Of a stretch of DNA of 64,000 nucleotides, positions 46,301-54,727 are shown one piece after another. The DNA comes from Bacillota bacterium (GTDB lineage: Bacteria > Bacillota > Clostridia > Oscillospirales > Ruminococcaceae), in the NCBI GenBank assembly GCA_023418925.1, contig JAEZYS010000002.1:1-64000 (forward strand). The letters run 5' to 3'. The notes beneath the pieces were generated by a model. It was not told where the DNA came from. It was given only the letters and a program-made list of their open reading frames with translations, and ran no database searches. Position numbers and translations under genes: made by a program. Numbering within the stretch: the first letter of the stretch is position 1; each line of letters opens with the position of its first letter.

Positions 46301-47259
46301 TATGTTTTTATGGTGCCGATGCAATTGAGAATTTCCTCATGCGTCGGCATTGCTGGTATAGCGCCATGCTTATTTGCAGTTAAAGCTCCACAGGCATTGG
46401 AGTAATTAGCTATTTCAGTAATCTCAGACATATTCAACTCATCAGGCTTTTTATTAAGTTTGATAAATCTGGATAAAAATGCTCCGTAAAAACTATCACC
46501 AGCACCAAGTGTATCAATTGTATCAAGACAATAAGTAGGATAACGTTCAATTCCTTGTCTTGTTGCAATTATGCATCCCTTTGCCCCCTGGGTTATACAA
46601 ACGATACTTATGCCCAAATTAAGTAGCTTTGCAATTGCAGTAATAAGGTTACCACTATCAGTAACAACCTGAAGTTCCTTTTCTGATACTTTAATTATAT
46701 CACATAATGGGAGTACGCTTCTCATAACGGTTTCAGCTTCAGATTTTGACTCCCATAAGTCAGGACGCCAATTAGGGCTATAGGATATAAGTTTATGGCT
46801 TTTCTTTGCATATTTTACTACTTCTATAATACTGCTACGTGCAGGATCTTTTGATAGGGAAAAAGCTCCAAAGTGCAATATTTTACAGGAATCAATCAAT
46901 TTCAGGTTAATTTCTTTATAGCTTAAGTTTTGATCTGCACTATCATTTCTGTAAAATATGAAGTTACGTTTTCCTCCTTCTGTATTTTTTACAAATGCAA
47001 GTGTAGTTGGGTGAACTTTATCCCAAACAACTCCATCAGTGTTTACATTAAAGCTCTTTAGAACATCAATAAGATACTTTCCGAAAATATCTTTACCGAC
47101 TTTTCCAATAAAAGCAGTGGAAATATTAAGCTTTGATGCCATAACTGCAACATTAGCCGGTGATCCACCAGCATTCTTAATAAAGCATTTTTCTCCATTG
47201 ATAGAAGTGTCTTCAGTAAAATCAATTAAAACTTCCCCAATAGTAACTATATCCGGCAT
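46297..47259 (-). CDS. PfkB family carbohydrate kinase (fructokinase-like)
   Basis: A 320-aa ribokinase-type sugar kinase. It has the N-terminal GEVLIDF, the first PfkB signature region GGSPANVAVMASKLN (about residues 31-45), NWRPDLW and the catalytic second signature DTLGAGDSFYGAFLSRF. NWRPDLW and overall layout fit fructokinase, but substrate cannot be decided from sequence. It converges on purD with a 4-nt overlap of stop codons. GGAAGG is upstream of the ATG. Confidence 0.87.
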   Translation of the reverse strand: MPDIVTIGEVLIDFTEDTSINGEKCFIKNAGGSPANVAVMASKLNISTAFIGKVGKDIFGKYLIDVLKSFNVNTDGVVWDKVHPTTLAFVKNTEGGKRNFIFYRNDSADQNLSYKEINLKLIDSCKILHFGAFSLSKDPARSSIIEVVKYAKKSHKLISYSPNWRPDLWESKSEAETVMRSVLPLCDIIKVSEKELQVVTDSGNLITAIAKLLNLGISIVCITQGAKGCIIATRQGIERYPTYCLDTIDTLGAGDSFYGAFLSRFIKLNKKPDELNMSEITEIANYSNACGALTANKHGAIPAMPTHEEILNCIGTIKTY

Positions 47260-47386
47260 ATCTTCACCTTCCTTAATAATTAAAAATGATTATGTATTTA
47301 TATCATTATAACATTTTTTTAAACATTTTAAAAGTCGATTTGTGTAAAAATAATATAAAATTTAAATCGTTATAAAGCATAAGCGC

Positions 47387-49099
47387 TTACAACGATTTAA
47401 CAATTGAAGTGGTAGCTTCTTGTGCATTTTTACTTTGAGCAACATCATCAGGATATTTTTGTAATATCTCAAGTATTTGAGGATAACATTGTTTAAAGAT
47501 TCTGACTGCTTCCGGAGCAAATTGTTTTTCACTCTGATTTACAATTTCATCATATGCTTCTTCCGGAGGCCAGCCCTTTTTATATGATCTGTTTGATACA
47601 AGAGCATCAAAAACATCTGCTACAGAAACATATCTGCTGAGAAAATCTATATCCTCACCTTTGAAACCAAGATAGCCTTTTCCATCCCATCTTTCATGGT
47701 GCTGTAAAGCTATTGCCTTTGCCATGGTCATTACTTCACCAGGACTGTTTTTAAGCAAATCAGCCCCAATAGACACATGAGTTTTTATAACATTAAATTC
47801 TTCATTAGTAAATCTTGATGGTTTTTCAAGAATCTCTGCAGGAATCATAAGCTTTCCTATATCATGCATCATTGCAGCAAGGGCTATATCCTGAGATCTT
47901 TCTTCAGAGAATCCTGCGTATCTTGACATTATTTTCGTATATTCAGAAACTCTCTTAACATGCTGACCTGTCTGTCTGGATTTTGATTCTGAAATTTCTG
48001 CAAAAGACAGAATGATGGATTCCTGTGCTTTAAAAATATCTTCATTCAACTTTGTGTTGGTAATAGCGATTTTAATATTGTTATAGAGAATGTCAAGTGA
48101 ACTATTGAGGAGTTCATCATCTTCACCGACTTTAAACTGCATTGCTACATATGACAGAAGTTTATCATATTCATCATAGAAAGTCATTCCTATGCCATAT
48201 GCAGAAATCTGAATATTAGCCCAGACTTTTTGTTTATTGATAGGAAAAACAAACTTTATATCTGACATAGTAACAGTTATGCAGTCATCTTTTATTTCCT
48301 CTTCTTGTATCTCAAGATCATTATCAAGATAAATAAAGTGCTTTTTATCGTTTTTTACACCAACTATAGCAACAGGAGGTGTGATAGTTCCTTGAATTGA
48401 TGCAGCAACAGTGAAAACTGCATATCTTACAAGGCTTGCCAAATCAATTAATTCTCTTGCACCGAACAAACTACGTGAAACATTAATAATAGAGTTAAGT
48501 CCTTCTTTATTTCTGTTTATTTCTTCAGAATATGAATCTACCTTCTGAAGCATATTCTGTGCTCTCTTTCCAATTACAGAACAAATAATTGCAAGCCCTA
48601 TGTATTCAATACACCTTGGAATAATACCATATATAACAACCTCACGCAAATTTGTGAGTGGTTCATCAGGAATAAAATTATATACTAATCCTAATAGATG
48701 AGAACTGATAATGCTGATTAAGGAAATTATTATTGTATAGTTTGTAAGCTTTGAGTTAAAGTATAAAAGAGACAAAACAATAGGAAATGCAAATAATAAT
48801 ATAACATGATATTTTAAGAGGACATATAATATAATTACAGAAATAGTACAACAAGTTATAGAAAAGTATCTGATAAATGTATTATCACGTTTTATAAATA
48901 ATAGTGACAAGCGAGGTAAATAGAAAAATATTGAGCTTATCAAAACACTAACTGTCATTACTGCTTGATTAACTATAAACACGCCAGCATAATTTAAAAT
49001 CCACACAATTATCAAAAGTACTGGACATACAAGCATACATTTTGTAATAAAATCCGTTGCAACTATATTATTCTCATTATAAATTTTACTTCTTATCAT
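47387..49099 (-). CDS. membrane HD-GYP-type phosphohydrolase
   Basis: A 570-aa protein: six or seven N-terminal membrane helices (to about residue 190), a central region of about 190 aa that looks like a sensory linker, and a C-terminal HD domain. HD motif: AAMMHDIGKLMIP; the GYP motif is altered, HHERWDGKGYLGF (Leu in place of Pro). Downstream VSVADVFDALVSNRSYKKGW is typical. Most such proteins hydrolyse cyclic di-GMP; with GYL the activity is uncertain. There is no clear ribosome site. Confidence 0.87.
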   Translation of the reverse strand: MIRSKIYNENNIVATDFITKCMLVCPVLLIIVWILNYAGVFIVNQAVMTVSVLISSIFFYLPRLSLLFIKRDNTFIRYFSITCCTISVIILYVLLKYHVILLFAFPIVLSLLYFNSKLTNYTIIISLISIISSHLLGLVYNFIPDEPLTNLREVVIYGIIPRCIEYIGLAIICSVIGKRAQNMLQKVDSYSEEINRNKEGLNSIINVSRSLFGARELIDLASLVRYAVFTVAASIQGTITPPVAIVGVKNDKKHFIYLDNDLEIQEEEIKDDCITVTMSDIKFVFPINKQKVWANIQISAYGIGMTFYDEYDKLLSYVAMQFKVGEDDELLNSSLDILYNNIKIAITNTKLNEDIFKAQESIILSFAEISESKSRQTGQHVKRVSEYTKIMSRYAGFSEERSQDIALAAMMHDIGKLMIPAEILEKPSRFTNEEFNVIKTHVSIGADLLKNSPGEVMTMAKAIALQHHERWDGKGYLGFKGEDIDFLSRYVSVADVFDALVSNRSYKKGWPPEEAYDEIVNQSEKQFAPEAVRIFKQCYPQILEILQKYPDDVAQSKNAQEATTSIVKSL

Positions 49100-49170
49100 T
49101 TCATCACCAACATATTAATATTATATCATACATAATATTAATATGCAATAAGATATGTAGTATAATATTT

Positions 49171-49764
49171 TTAAAATTTTGCTGGATCACCTTCAAGATA
49201 GTATGTTGCTTCCATATCTGCAGTACAAAGTGCAAATCCAAGAGGGTATTGTTCAAAAGCTCTTCCGATAGAGTTTTTATCTTCAATTCCTGAAAAGCCC
49301 ATATGATATCTGATTGCAAAAGCTTCTTCCCGTGATAATTTCATAAATCCTGTTATTATATAAACTGATTTTTCCCCATGCCCATAAGGAAGTTTGTCGT
49401 CAACTGTATAATAAGGAACCTTTTCCCATTCACCATTTTCATTCTTAGCATTTCTATACTCTGTTTTATAAAAATTAACTTTGCATATATCATGCAGCAG
49501 AGCAACAATAGCTATCGTTTCGTCAGAAAAATTCATTCCATATACAGTTTTAACACGTTGCCTGGAAAGATAATCTTTAAGACAATGATAAACATTCAAA
49601 CTATGTTCAAGAAGTCCCTCTTCATATGAACCATGAAAACGTGTGCTTGCAGGAGCAGTAAAGAAATCACTATGTATAGAGCATAGATATTCAAGTAGCT
49701 TATCAGAGCCTTCTCTGTGAATATTTTCGTTGTAAATATTTATGAATTCATCTTTATATATCAT
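49171..49764 (-). CDS. HD-domain hydrolase of unknown substrate
   Basis: A 197-aa HD-superfamily protein. Metal ligands are likely in LEHSLNVYHCL (first His), ALLHDICKVNFY (His-Asp pair) and the late CTADME (Asp); YGHGEKSVYI and AIRYHMGFSG supply further histidines. This layout is common for short HD hydrolases in Firmicutes and phages, without a known substrate. The ATG has no adjacent ribosome site; the nearest (GAAAGGAG at 49793-49800) is separated by a hairpin. Confidence 0.82.
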   Translation of the reverse strand: MIYKDEFINIYNENIHREGSDKLLEYLCSIHSDFFTAPASTRFHGSYEEGLLEHSLNVYHCLKDYLSRQRVKTVYGMNFSDETIAIVALLHDICKVNFYKTEYRNAKNENGEWEKVPYYTVDDKLPYGHGEKSVYIITGFMKLSREEAFAIRYHMGFSGIEDKNSIGRAFEQYPLGFALCTADMEATYYLEGDPAKF

Positions 49765-49772
49765 ATATTATC

Positions 49773-49790
49773 ATGCTTTTAAAAAAGCAT
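49773..49790 (-). promoter_or_regulatory. hairpin between ribosome site and start codon of the HD gene
   Basis: On the minus strand AAAGGAG, AT, then the perfect hairpin ATGCTTTT-TT-AAAAGCAT, then 8 nt to the ATG at 49764. Excluding the hairpin the spacing is 10 nt. The same layout is found at mmcQ (44511-44546). Confidence 0.55.
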
Positions 49791-49900
49791 ATCTCCTTTC
49801 AGAAATTAAAGCATTGCTTAATTATTCATTTTACCTTATAATAATTATATATTTTATCTATAAAAGTGTCAATTAAAATAATAATAAATCATGTATTGTC

Positions 49901-49929
49901 TTGCAAACATTAATAAAATAATGTAATAT
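49901..49929 (+). promoter_or_regulatory. promoter upstream of fbp
   Basis: TTGCAA (49901-49906), 17-nt spacer, TAATAT (49924-49929). It predicts a 5' leader of about 250 nt before fbp. Confidence 0.5.
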
Positions 49930-49935
49930 ATAAGT

Positions 49936-50187
49936 TATAAGCTTGTTGTAGAAAACGGAAGGGTATGAATATGTGCTGGAAAATGCAGATAAGAATTTGG
50001 TTAATAGATGTTCTTTATAATAAAATAATACAACAAAATTAACTTTTAAGGGATGCAAAATTAACTGCATCCCTTAAATTAAATAAAAGTAAAATGAGGA
50101 CTTTAGCATTAAGCTATGAGTTCTGATTCTACTAATTCCAACTCAAATGTGATACGCTACGTTAAACTCAGAAAGGAGCATATATTT
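49936..50187 (+). promoter_or_regulatory. long structured 5' leader of fbp
   Basis: The gap 49765-50187 has no convincing gene. TTGTTGTA (49943-49950) is perfectly complementary to TACAACAA (50029-50036), closing a 78-nt domain. A 13-bp perfect hairpin follows at 50045-50078 (TTTAAGGGATGCA / TGCATCCCTTAAA), without a T run. Further on, GAGTT near 50119 can pair with AACTC near 50143 or with the AACTC next to the ribosome site. The design resembles a riboswitch or protein-binding leader, but I recognise no known class. Confidence 0.4.
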
Positions 50188-52149
50188 ATGGATTTTCGCT
50201 ACTTAAATCTTTTATCAAAAGAATATCCGAATGTTGATTCGGTTTCAGAGGAAATAATCAATCTCAGTGCAATAAAAAGTTTACCAAAGGGTACCGAATA
50301 TTTTTTCAGTGATCTTCACGGAGAACATGAGGCATTTATACACATATTAAGAAGTGCTTCAGGAATTATCAGAACTAAGATAGATGCAGCCTTTGAGCAA
50401 TCTGTTTCTGAAAGAGAGCGAAATGTATTATCTTCTCTTATATATGATCCAGAATATGAGTTAAGACAAGTTAAGGAACGAATTGATAATTATGATGATT
50501 GGTGTAAAATAACAATATATAGGCTTGTTAAAGTATGTAAAGCTGTTTCATCAAAATATACAAGGCTTAAAGTCAGAAACAGAATTCCTGAGGGATTCCA
50601 ATATATTATTGAAGAACTGCTTCATACCGATGATATAGAAAACAAGACTTCATACTATAACAGTATTATTAATTCAATTGTTGAGATTGACATGGCGGAC
50701 AGGTTTATCATAGCTATGTGTATCCTGATAGGAAGGCTTGCTATAGACAGACTTCATATTATAGGTGATATTTATGACAGAGGTCCTCATGCAGATGAAA
50801 TTATGGAAGAACTTATGAGAATACATGATGTAGATATTCAGTGGGGTAATCATGATATTTCATGGATGGGTGCAGTTACAGGTAACTTAGCACTTGTTGC
50901 AAATGTAATACGTCTTGGAATCAGTTATAATAATTTTGACTTACTTGAAGATGGCTATGGGATAAATCTCAGAGCGTTATCTGTTTTTGCTGCAAAGGTT
51001 TATCAGAATGACCCTTGTGAATTGTTTATTCCTCATATTCTTGATGACAACAAATATGACCCTGTTGATATTTCCCTTGCTGCTAAAATGCATAAGGCAA
51101 TGGCAGTTATACAATTTAAGCTTGAAGGACAGCTTATCAGACGTCACCCTGAATATGGTATGGATGACAGAATATTGATTGATAAAATTAACTATGATAA
51201 GGAATCCGTAATGTGTTATGGAAAAGAGTATTCTCTTAAGGATAGTATTTTCCCCACAGTAGATCCAGCAAATCCTCTTGAACTCACAGCAGATGAAGAG
51301 GAACTTATGAACACAATTGCTTTTTCGTTTAGGCATAGTCATCGTCTTAATAAGCATGTTAAGTTTCTATATTCGAACGGAAGTATGTATAAATGTGTAA
51401 ATTCTAATCTTCTTTATCATGGATGCATACCAATGGATGATAACGGAAACTTTATGGAAGTTAAGCACGGAGATAAAAGGTATAGTGGAAAAGAATATCT
51501 TGATTTTATTGATGAGCAAGTAAGAAAAGCATATTTCTGTGAGTATAATAGCGATGAGCAAATCAATGCAAGGGATTATCTTTGGTATTTATGGTGTGGA
51601 CCTAATTCTCCACTGTTTGGCAAAGACAGGATGGTAACATTTGAAAGATACTTTATACTTGATCCGGATACTCATAAGGAAAATATGAATTCTTATTATA
51701 GACTGATTGATGAAAAGAGTATATGTGAAAAAATATTGTTAGAATTTAATATGAATATAAAGAAGTCTCATATTATAAATGGACATGTTCCTGTTAAGAT
51801 AAAGCAAGGCGAAAAACCGGTCAAGGGTGGTGGACTTTTGTTCATGATCGACGGTGGAATATCAAAAGCTTACCATGCCCAGACCGGTATTGGTGGGTAT
51901 ACATTTATATTTAATTCAAAGTATCTGGCTCTCGCTGAGCATAAACCTTATGTCTTTGCAGAAAATGACGAAGAAACAGAATCTGCTCCTACTGTAAAAA
52001 TAGTTGAGCTTATGAAAAACCGTGTTCTTGTTTCTGATACAGATGAGGGAATGGAGATTGAAAGAAAAATCAATGATCTTAAACAATTACTTGAAGCTTA
52101 CAGAACAGGCTTAATTAAGGAAAATCAGAAGCATAACTATATTTTTTAA
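50188..52149 (+). CDS. fbp: fructose-1,6-bisphosphatase, class III
   Basis: A 653-aa Firmicute-type FBPase of the metallophosphatase superfamily, used in gluconeogenesis. Phosphoesterase motifs: FSDLHGEHEAF, IIGDIYDRGPHADE and QWGNHDISWMGA; then INGHVPVKIKQGEKPVKGGGLLFMIDGG near the C-terminus. Start at ATG 50188 with AAAGGAG 9 nt upstream; an in-frame ATG at 50116 would add 24 residues but has no well-placed ribosome site. It converges with the metal ATPase gene, overlapping by 4 nt. Confidence 0.93.
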   Translation: MDFRYLNLLSKEYPNVDSVSEEIINLSAIKSLPKGTEYFFSDLHGEHEAFIHILRSASGIIRTKIDAAFEQSVSERERNVLSSLIYDPEYELRQVKERIDNYDDWCKITIYRLVKVCKAVSSKYTRLKVRNRIPEGFQYIIEELLHTDDIENKTSYYNSIINSIVEIDMADRFIIAMCILIGRLAIDRLHIIGDIYDRGPHADEIMEELMRIHDVDIQWGNHDISWMGAVTGNLALVANVIRLGISYNNFDLLEDGYGINLRALSVFAAKVYQNDPCELFIPHILDDNKYDPVDISLAAKMHKAMAVIQFKLEGQLIRRHPEYGMDDRILIDKINYDKESVMCYGKEYSLKDSIFPTVDPANPLELTADEEELMNTIAFSFRHSHRLNKHVKFLYSNGSMYKCVNSNLLYHGCIPMDDNGNFMEVKHGDKRYSGKEYLDFIDEQVRKAYFCEYNSDEQINARDYLWYLWCGPNSPLFGKDRMVTFERYFILDPDTHKENMNSYYRLIDEKSICEKILLEFNMNIKKSHIINGHVPVKIKQGEKPVKGGGLLFMIDGGISKAYHAQTGIGGYTFIFNSKYLALAEHKPYVFAENDEETESAPTVKIVELMKNRVLVSDTDEGMEIERKINDLKQLLEAYRTGLIKENQKHNYIF

Positions 52150-54002
52150 AGTTTAAATTTATATTTCAAAGCTCTCATAGCATTAATTATCGCTATAAAA
52201 GAAACACCAACATCTGCAAATACAGCTAGCCACATATCAGCGTACCCTAATGCACCAAGAATTAATACTACAAACTTGACTACCAATGCAAAAATAATAT
52301 TCTGTTTGACAATTGACATTGTTCTTCTTGATATTCCGATAGCAGCAGATATTTTCTTTGGATTATCATCCATTAAAACAACATCTGCTGCTTCAACAGC
52401 TGCGTCAGAGCCTAATGCACCCATAGCAATTCCTATATCTGCTCTTGTAAGCACAGGTGCATCGTTAATTCCGTCACCAACAAATATAAGTGTTTCATTT
52501 GTATTTTGCTTTTCAAGTAAATTTTCAAGCGTAGAAACTTTATCTGATGGTAAAAGTTCAGCATACACTTCATCTATCTCAAGAATTTTTCCTACGTATT
52601 CTCCAACAGACTTTTTATCACCCGTAAGCATAACGGTTTTAACGATTCCGTTATTCTTCAAGTTTTTAATAGCTGTTTTTGAATTTTCTTTTATCTCATC
52701 AGAAATCACTATATGACCTGCATATTCCTTATCGACAGAAATATGTATTACTGTTCCTGTATGAGTTGTGCAGTCATGCCACTCTGAACCGAATAATTCC
52801 ATCATTTTATCATTTCCGACAGCAACATCTCTTCCATCAATAACAGCCTTGATACCATGACCGGGAATTTCTTCATATGATATAATTCTGTTTTTATCTG
52901 GTCTAATTTTAACAGCTTCAGTTAAAGATACAGATACCGGATGATTAGAATATGTTTCTGCAAGAACAGCAATATCGAGAAGTTCGTTCTCTGATATTTT
53001 TTGTGGATGAATGACTGTTACTTTAAAATTCCCTTTTGTAAGCGTTCCTGTCTTATCAAATACAACAACATTAGTTTTTGAAAGTGCTTCAATATAAGTG
53101 CTTCCTTTAATAAGAATACCTGCTTTTGAAGCTGCACCTATTCCTCCGAAAAAGCTCATCGGAACTGAAATTACCAGCGCACAAGGACAGGATACAACTA
53201 AGAAGACTAAAGCTCTCTGTATCCATTCTGACCACGACTGGCTAAACAGAAGGGGAGGGAGGACAGCAAGAAGAACTGCTGCAATTACCACCACAGGAGT
53301 GTATATTTTTGCAAACTTAGTTATAAAATTTTCAGCTTTTGCTTTTTTAGATACTGAATTTTCTACTAATTCTAGAATTTTTGAAACAGTCGAATCCTCA
53401 TATTTCTTTGTAACTCTTACTTTTAAAATCCCATTATTGTTAATATATCCACTCAGAATAGTATCTCCGGTGTTTATATCCCTTGGAACTGATTCTCCTG
53501 TAAGGGCAGATGTATTTACAGTTGTGGTACCTTCTGTAACAATACCATCAAGAGGAACTTTTTCACCAGGTTTAATAATTATAATATCATCAATATTTAC
53601 TTCTTCAGGATTCACTTGAATTATTTTATCACTCTGAATTATATTTGCAAATTCAGGTCGTATATCCATCAGATCAGAAATTGATTTTCTAGATTTACCT
53701 ACTGCATAACTCTCAAAGAGGGAACCAACCTGATAAAAAAGCATTACAAATATAGCTTCATTGTATTCTTCCAGTGCCAAAGCACCTATTGTTGCAATTG
53801 ACATCAAAAAATTTTCGTCAAAAACTTGACCATGTACAATGTTTATCACTGACTTATATAAAACACTTAAACCAATGAGAAGATAAATTGCTATATAACA
53901 TGTGAATTTAAATTTGAAAGGAATTATAACAATATTTATTGCAATAAGAAGAACAATAGTGATGATAATCAAGTACAGTTTCTTTTTTTGTTTACCACTC
54001 AT
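52146..54002 (-). CDS. cadA: P1B-type heavy-metal-transporting ATPase (Zn/Cd class)
   Basis: A 618-aa efflux pump. Features in order: membrane helices, actuator motif TGESVPR, the CPC metal site in VVSCPCALVISVP, phosphorylation site DKTGTLTKG, SNHPVS (the HP motif), GDGINDAPVL, and last helix ADVGVSFIAIINAMRALK, whose Asp is typical of Zn2+/Cd2+/Pb2+ pumps. The usual N-terminal HMA metal-binding domain is missing; it is supplied by the gene just upstream. Starts 12 nt after that gene on the minus strand. Confidence 0.93.
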   Translation of the reverse strand: MSGKQKKKLYLIIITIVLLIAINIVIIPFKFKFTCYIAIYLLIGLSVLYKSVINIVHGQVFDENFLMSIATIGALALEEYNEAIFVMLFYQVGSLFESYAVGKSRKSISDLMDIRPEFANIIQSDKIIQVNPEEVNIDDIIIIKPGEKVPLDGIVTEGTTTVNTSALTGESVPRDINTGDTILSGYINNNGILKVRVTKKYEDSTVSKILELVENSVSKKAKAENFITKFAKIYTPVVVIAAVLLAVLPPLLFSQSWSEWIQRALVFLVVSCPCALVISVPMSFFGGIGAASKAGILIKGSTYIEALSKTNVVVFDKTGTLTKGNFKVTVIHPQKISENELLDIAVLAETYSNHPVSVSLTEAVKIRPDKNRIISYEEIPGHGIKAVIDGRDVAVGNDKMMELFGSEWHDCTTHTGTVIHISVDKEYAGHIVISDEIKENSKTAIKNLKNNGIVKTVMLTGDKKSVGEYVGKILEIDEVYAELLPSDKVSTLENLLEKQNTNETLIFVGDGINDAPVLTRADIGIAMGALGSDAAVEAADVVLMDDNPKKISAAIGISRRTMSIVKQNIIFALVVKFVVLILGALGYADMWLAVFADVGVSFIAIINAMRALKYKFKL

Positions 54003-54014
54003 AATACACTTCCT

Positions 54015-54233
54015 TTACAGACAAATTCTGCAATCCGGTTCTACTTTTTTTATAACCTTCTGTACTTCCTTTAATATGCTTTCAAACAAGTTGTCATCAG
54101 CTTCAATAGTAATTTTTTGTGACATAAAACTTATTGAAACAGAGGTGATACCTGATATTTTACTGATAGCAGTTTCCATTTTAGCAGCGCAATTAGCACA
54201 ATCCAAATCAGACATTTTGTAAGTTTTTTTCAT
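54015..54233 (-). CDS. stand-alone heavy-metal-associated (HMA) domain protein
   Basis: A 72-aa ferredoxin-like metal-binding domain with the motif DCANCAAKME (CxxC) at about residues 10-19, plus a C-terminal CRICL that adds another cysteine pair. In many relatives this domain is the N-terminus of the ATPase; here it is a separate protein that may ferry metal to the pump. AAAGGAG is upstream of the ATG; the gene lies between the repressor and the pump. Confidence 0.88.
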   Translation of the reverse strand: MKKTYKMSDLDCANCAAKMETAISKISGITSVSISFMSQKITIEADDNLFESILKEVQKVIKKVEPDCRICL

Positions 54234-54261
54234 AATTAATTACTCCTTTGTATATTATATT

Positions 54262-54618
54262 TTATTCGCATACATGTTCCAGGCCCTGGTTTATTATAGT
54301 CTTGACATGAGAATCTGCTAATGAATAGAATACAGCTTTGCCCTCACGCCTGTATTTTACAAGCTTACTTTGTTTTAAAGCACGTAACTGATGTGAAATA
54401 GCCGACTGTGTCATATTTAAAATTGTTGCTATATCACAGACGCACATCTCACATTCCGACAGTACACATAAAATCTTAATTCTTGTTGAATCTCCAAATA
54501 TCTTATACAACTCAGCAAGTTCATACATAACTGTTTCTTCAGGTATATTGTCCTTAACTTTCTCAACTATGTTCTCATGGACATGAATAAATTCACATAA
54601 TTCATTTTTTTCTGACAT
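54262..54618 (-). CDS. cadC: ArsR/SmtB family metal-sensing repressor (CadC-like)
   Basis: A 118-aa winged-helix repressor. The recognition-helix region carries CEMCVCDIATILNMTQSAISHQL, with CVC of the alpha-3 metal site plus an N-terminal Cys (NELCEF); the C-terminal helix SHVKTIINQGLEHVCE has the Asp/His/His/Glu set of the alpha-5 zinc site. Start is ATG 54618 with AGGAGG 6 nt upstream; an in-frame ATG at 54651 lies inside the operator. It should release DNA when zinc or cadmium binds. Confidence 0.9.
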   Translation of the reverse strand: MSEKNELCEFIHVHENIVEKVKDNIPEETVMYELAELYKIFGDSTRIKILCVLSECEMCVCDIATILNMTQSAISHQLRALKQSKLVKYRREGKAVFYSLADSHVKTIINQGLEHVCE

Positions 54619-54630
54619 ATTGCGCCTCCT

Positions 54631-54656
54631 AACATATGAACAATTATTCATATGTT
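54631..54656 (-). promoter_or_regulatory. ArsR-family operator
   Basis: Perfect inverted repeat AACATATGAA-CAATTA-TTCATATGTT just downstream of the -10 box and upstream of the ribosome site of cadC; this matches the ATATGAA...TTCATAT form of SmtB/CzrA/CadC sites and indicates autoregulation. Confidence 0.85.
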
Positions 54657-54657
54657 T

Positions 54658-54685
54658 ATTATATCACTACATTTTAATTTGTCAA
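54658..54685 (-). promoter_or_regulatory. promoter of the metal-efflux operon
   Basis: On the minus strand TTGACA (plus 54680-54685), 16-nt spacer, TATAAT (plus 54658-54663), with the operator beginning immediately after. Confidence 0.8.
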
Positions 54686-54689
54686 TAGC

Positions 54690-54726
54690 AAAAAATCTGC
54701 CCTCAATTAATGAAGACAGATTTTTA
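54690..54726 (-). terminator. intrinsic terminator of the dnaD-dnaI operon
   Basis: AAAAATCTG / CAGATTTTT arms with additional inner pairs; A and T runs on both sides. Confidence 0.75.
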
Positions 54727-54727
54727 A

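Noticed and set aside
50045..50078. Hairpin taken as an intrinsic terminator
   Set aside because: The 13-bp stem is perfect, but no T run follows on either strand; it is reported as leader structure only.
50116..50187. 24-residue N-terminal extension of Fbp from ATG 50116
   Set aside because: The ATG has no well-spaced ribosome site and the Ser/Asn-rich extension is not typical; AAAGGAG is correctly placed for ATG 50188.
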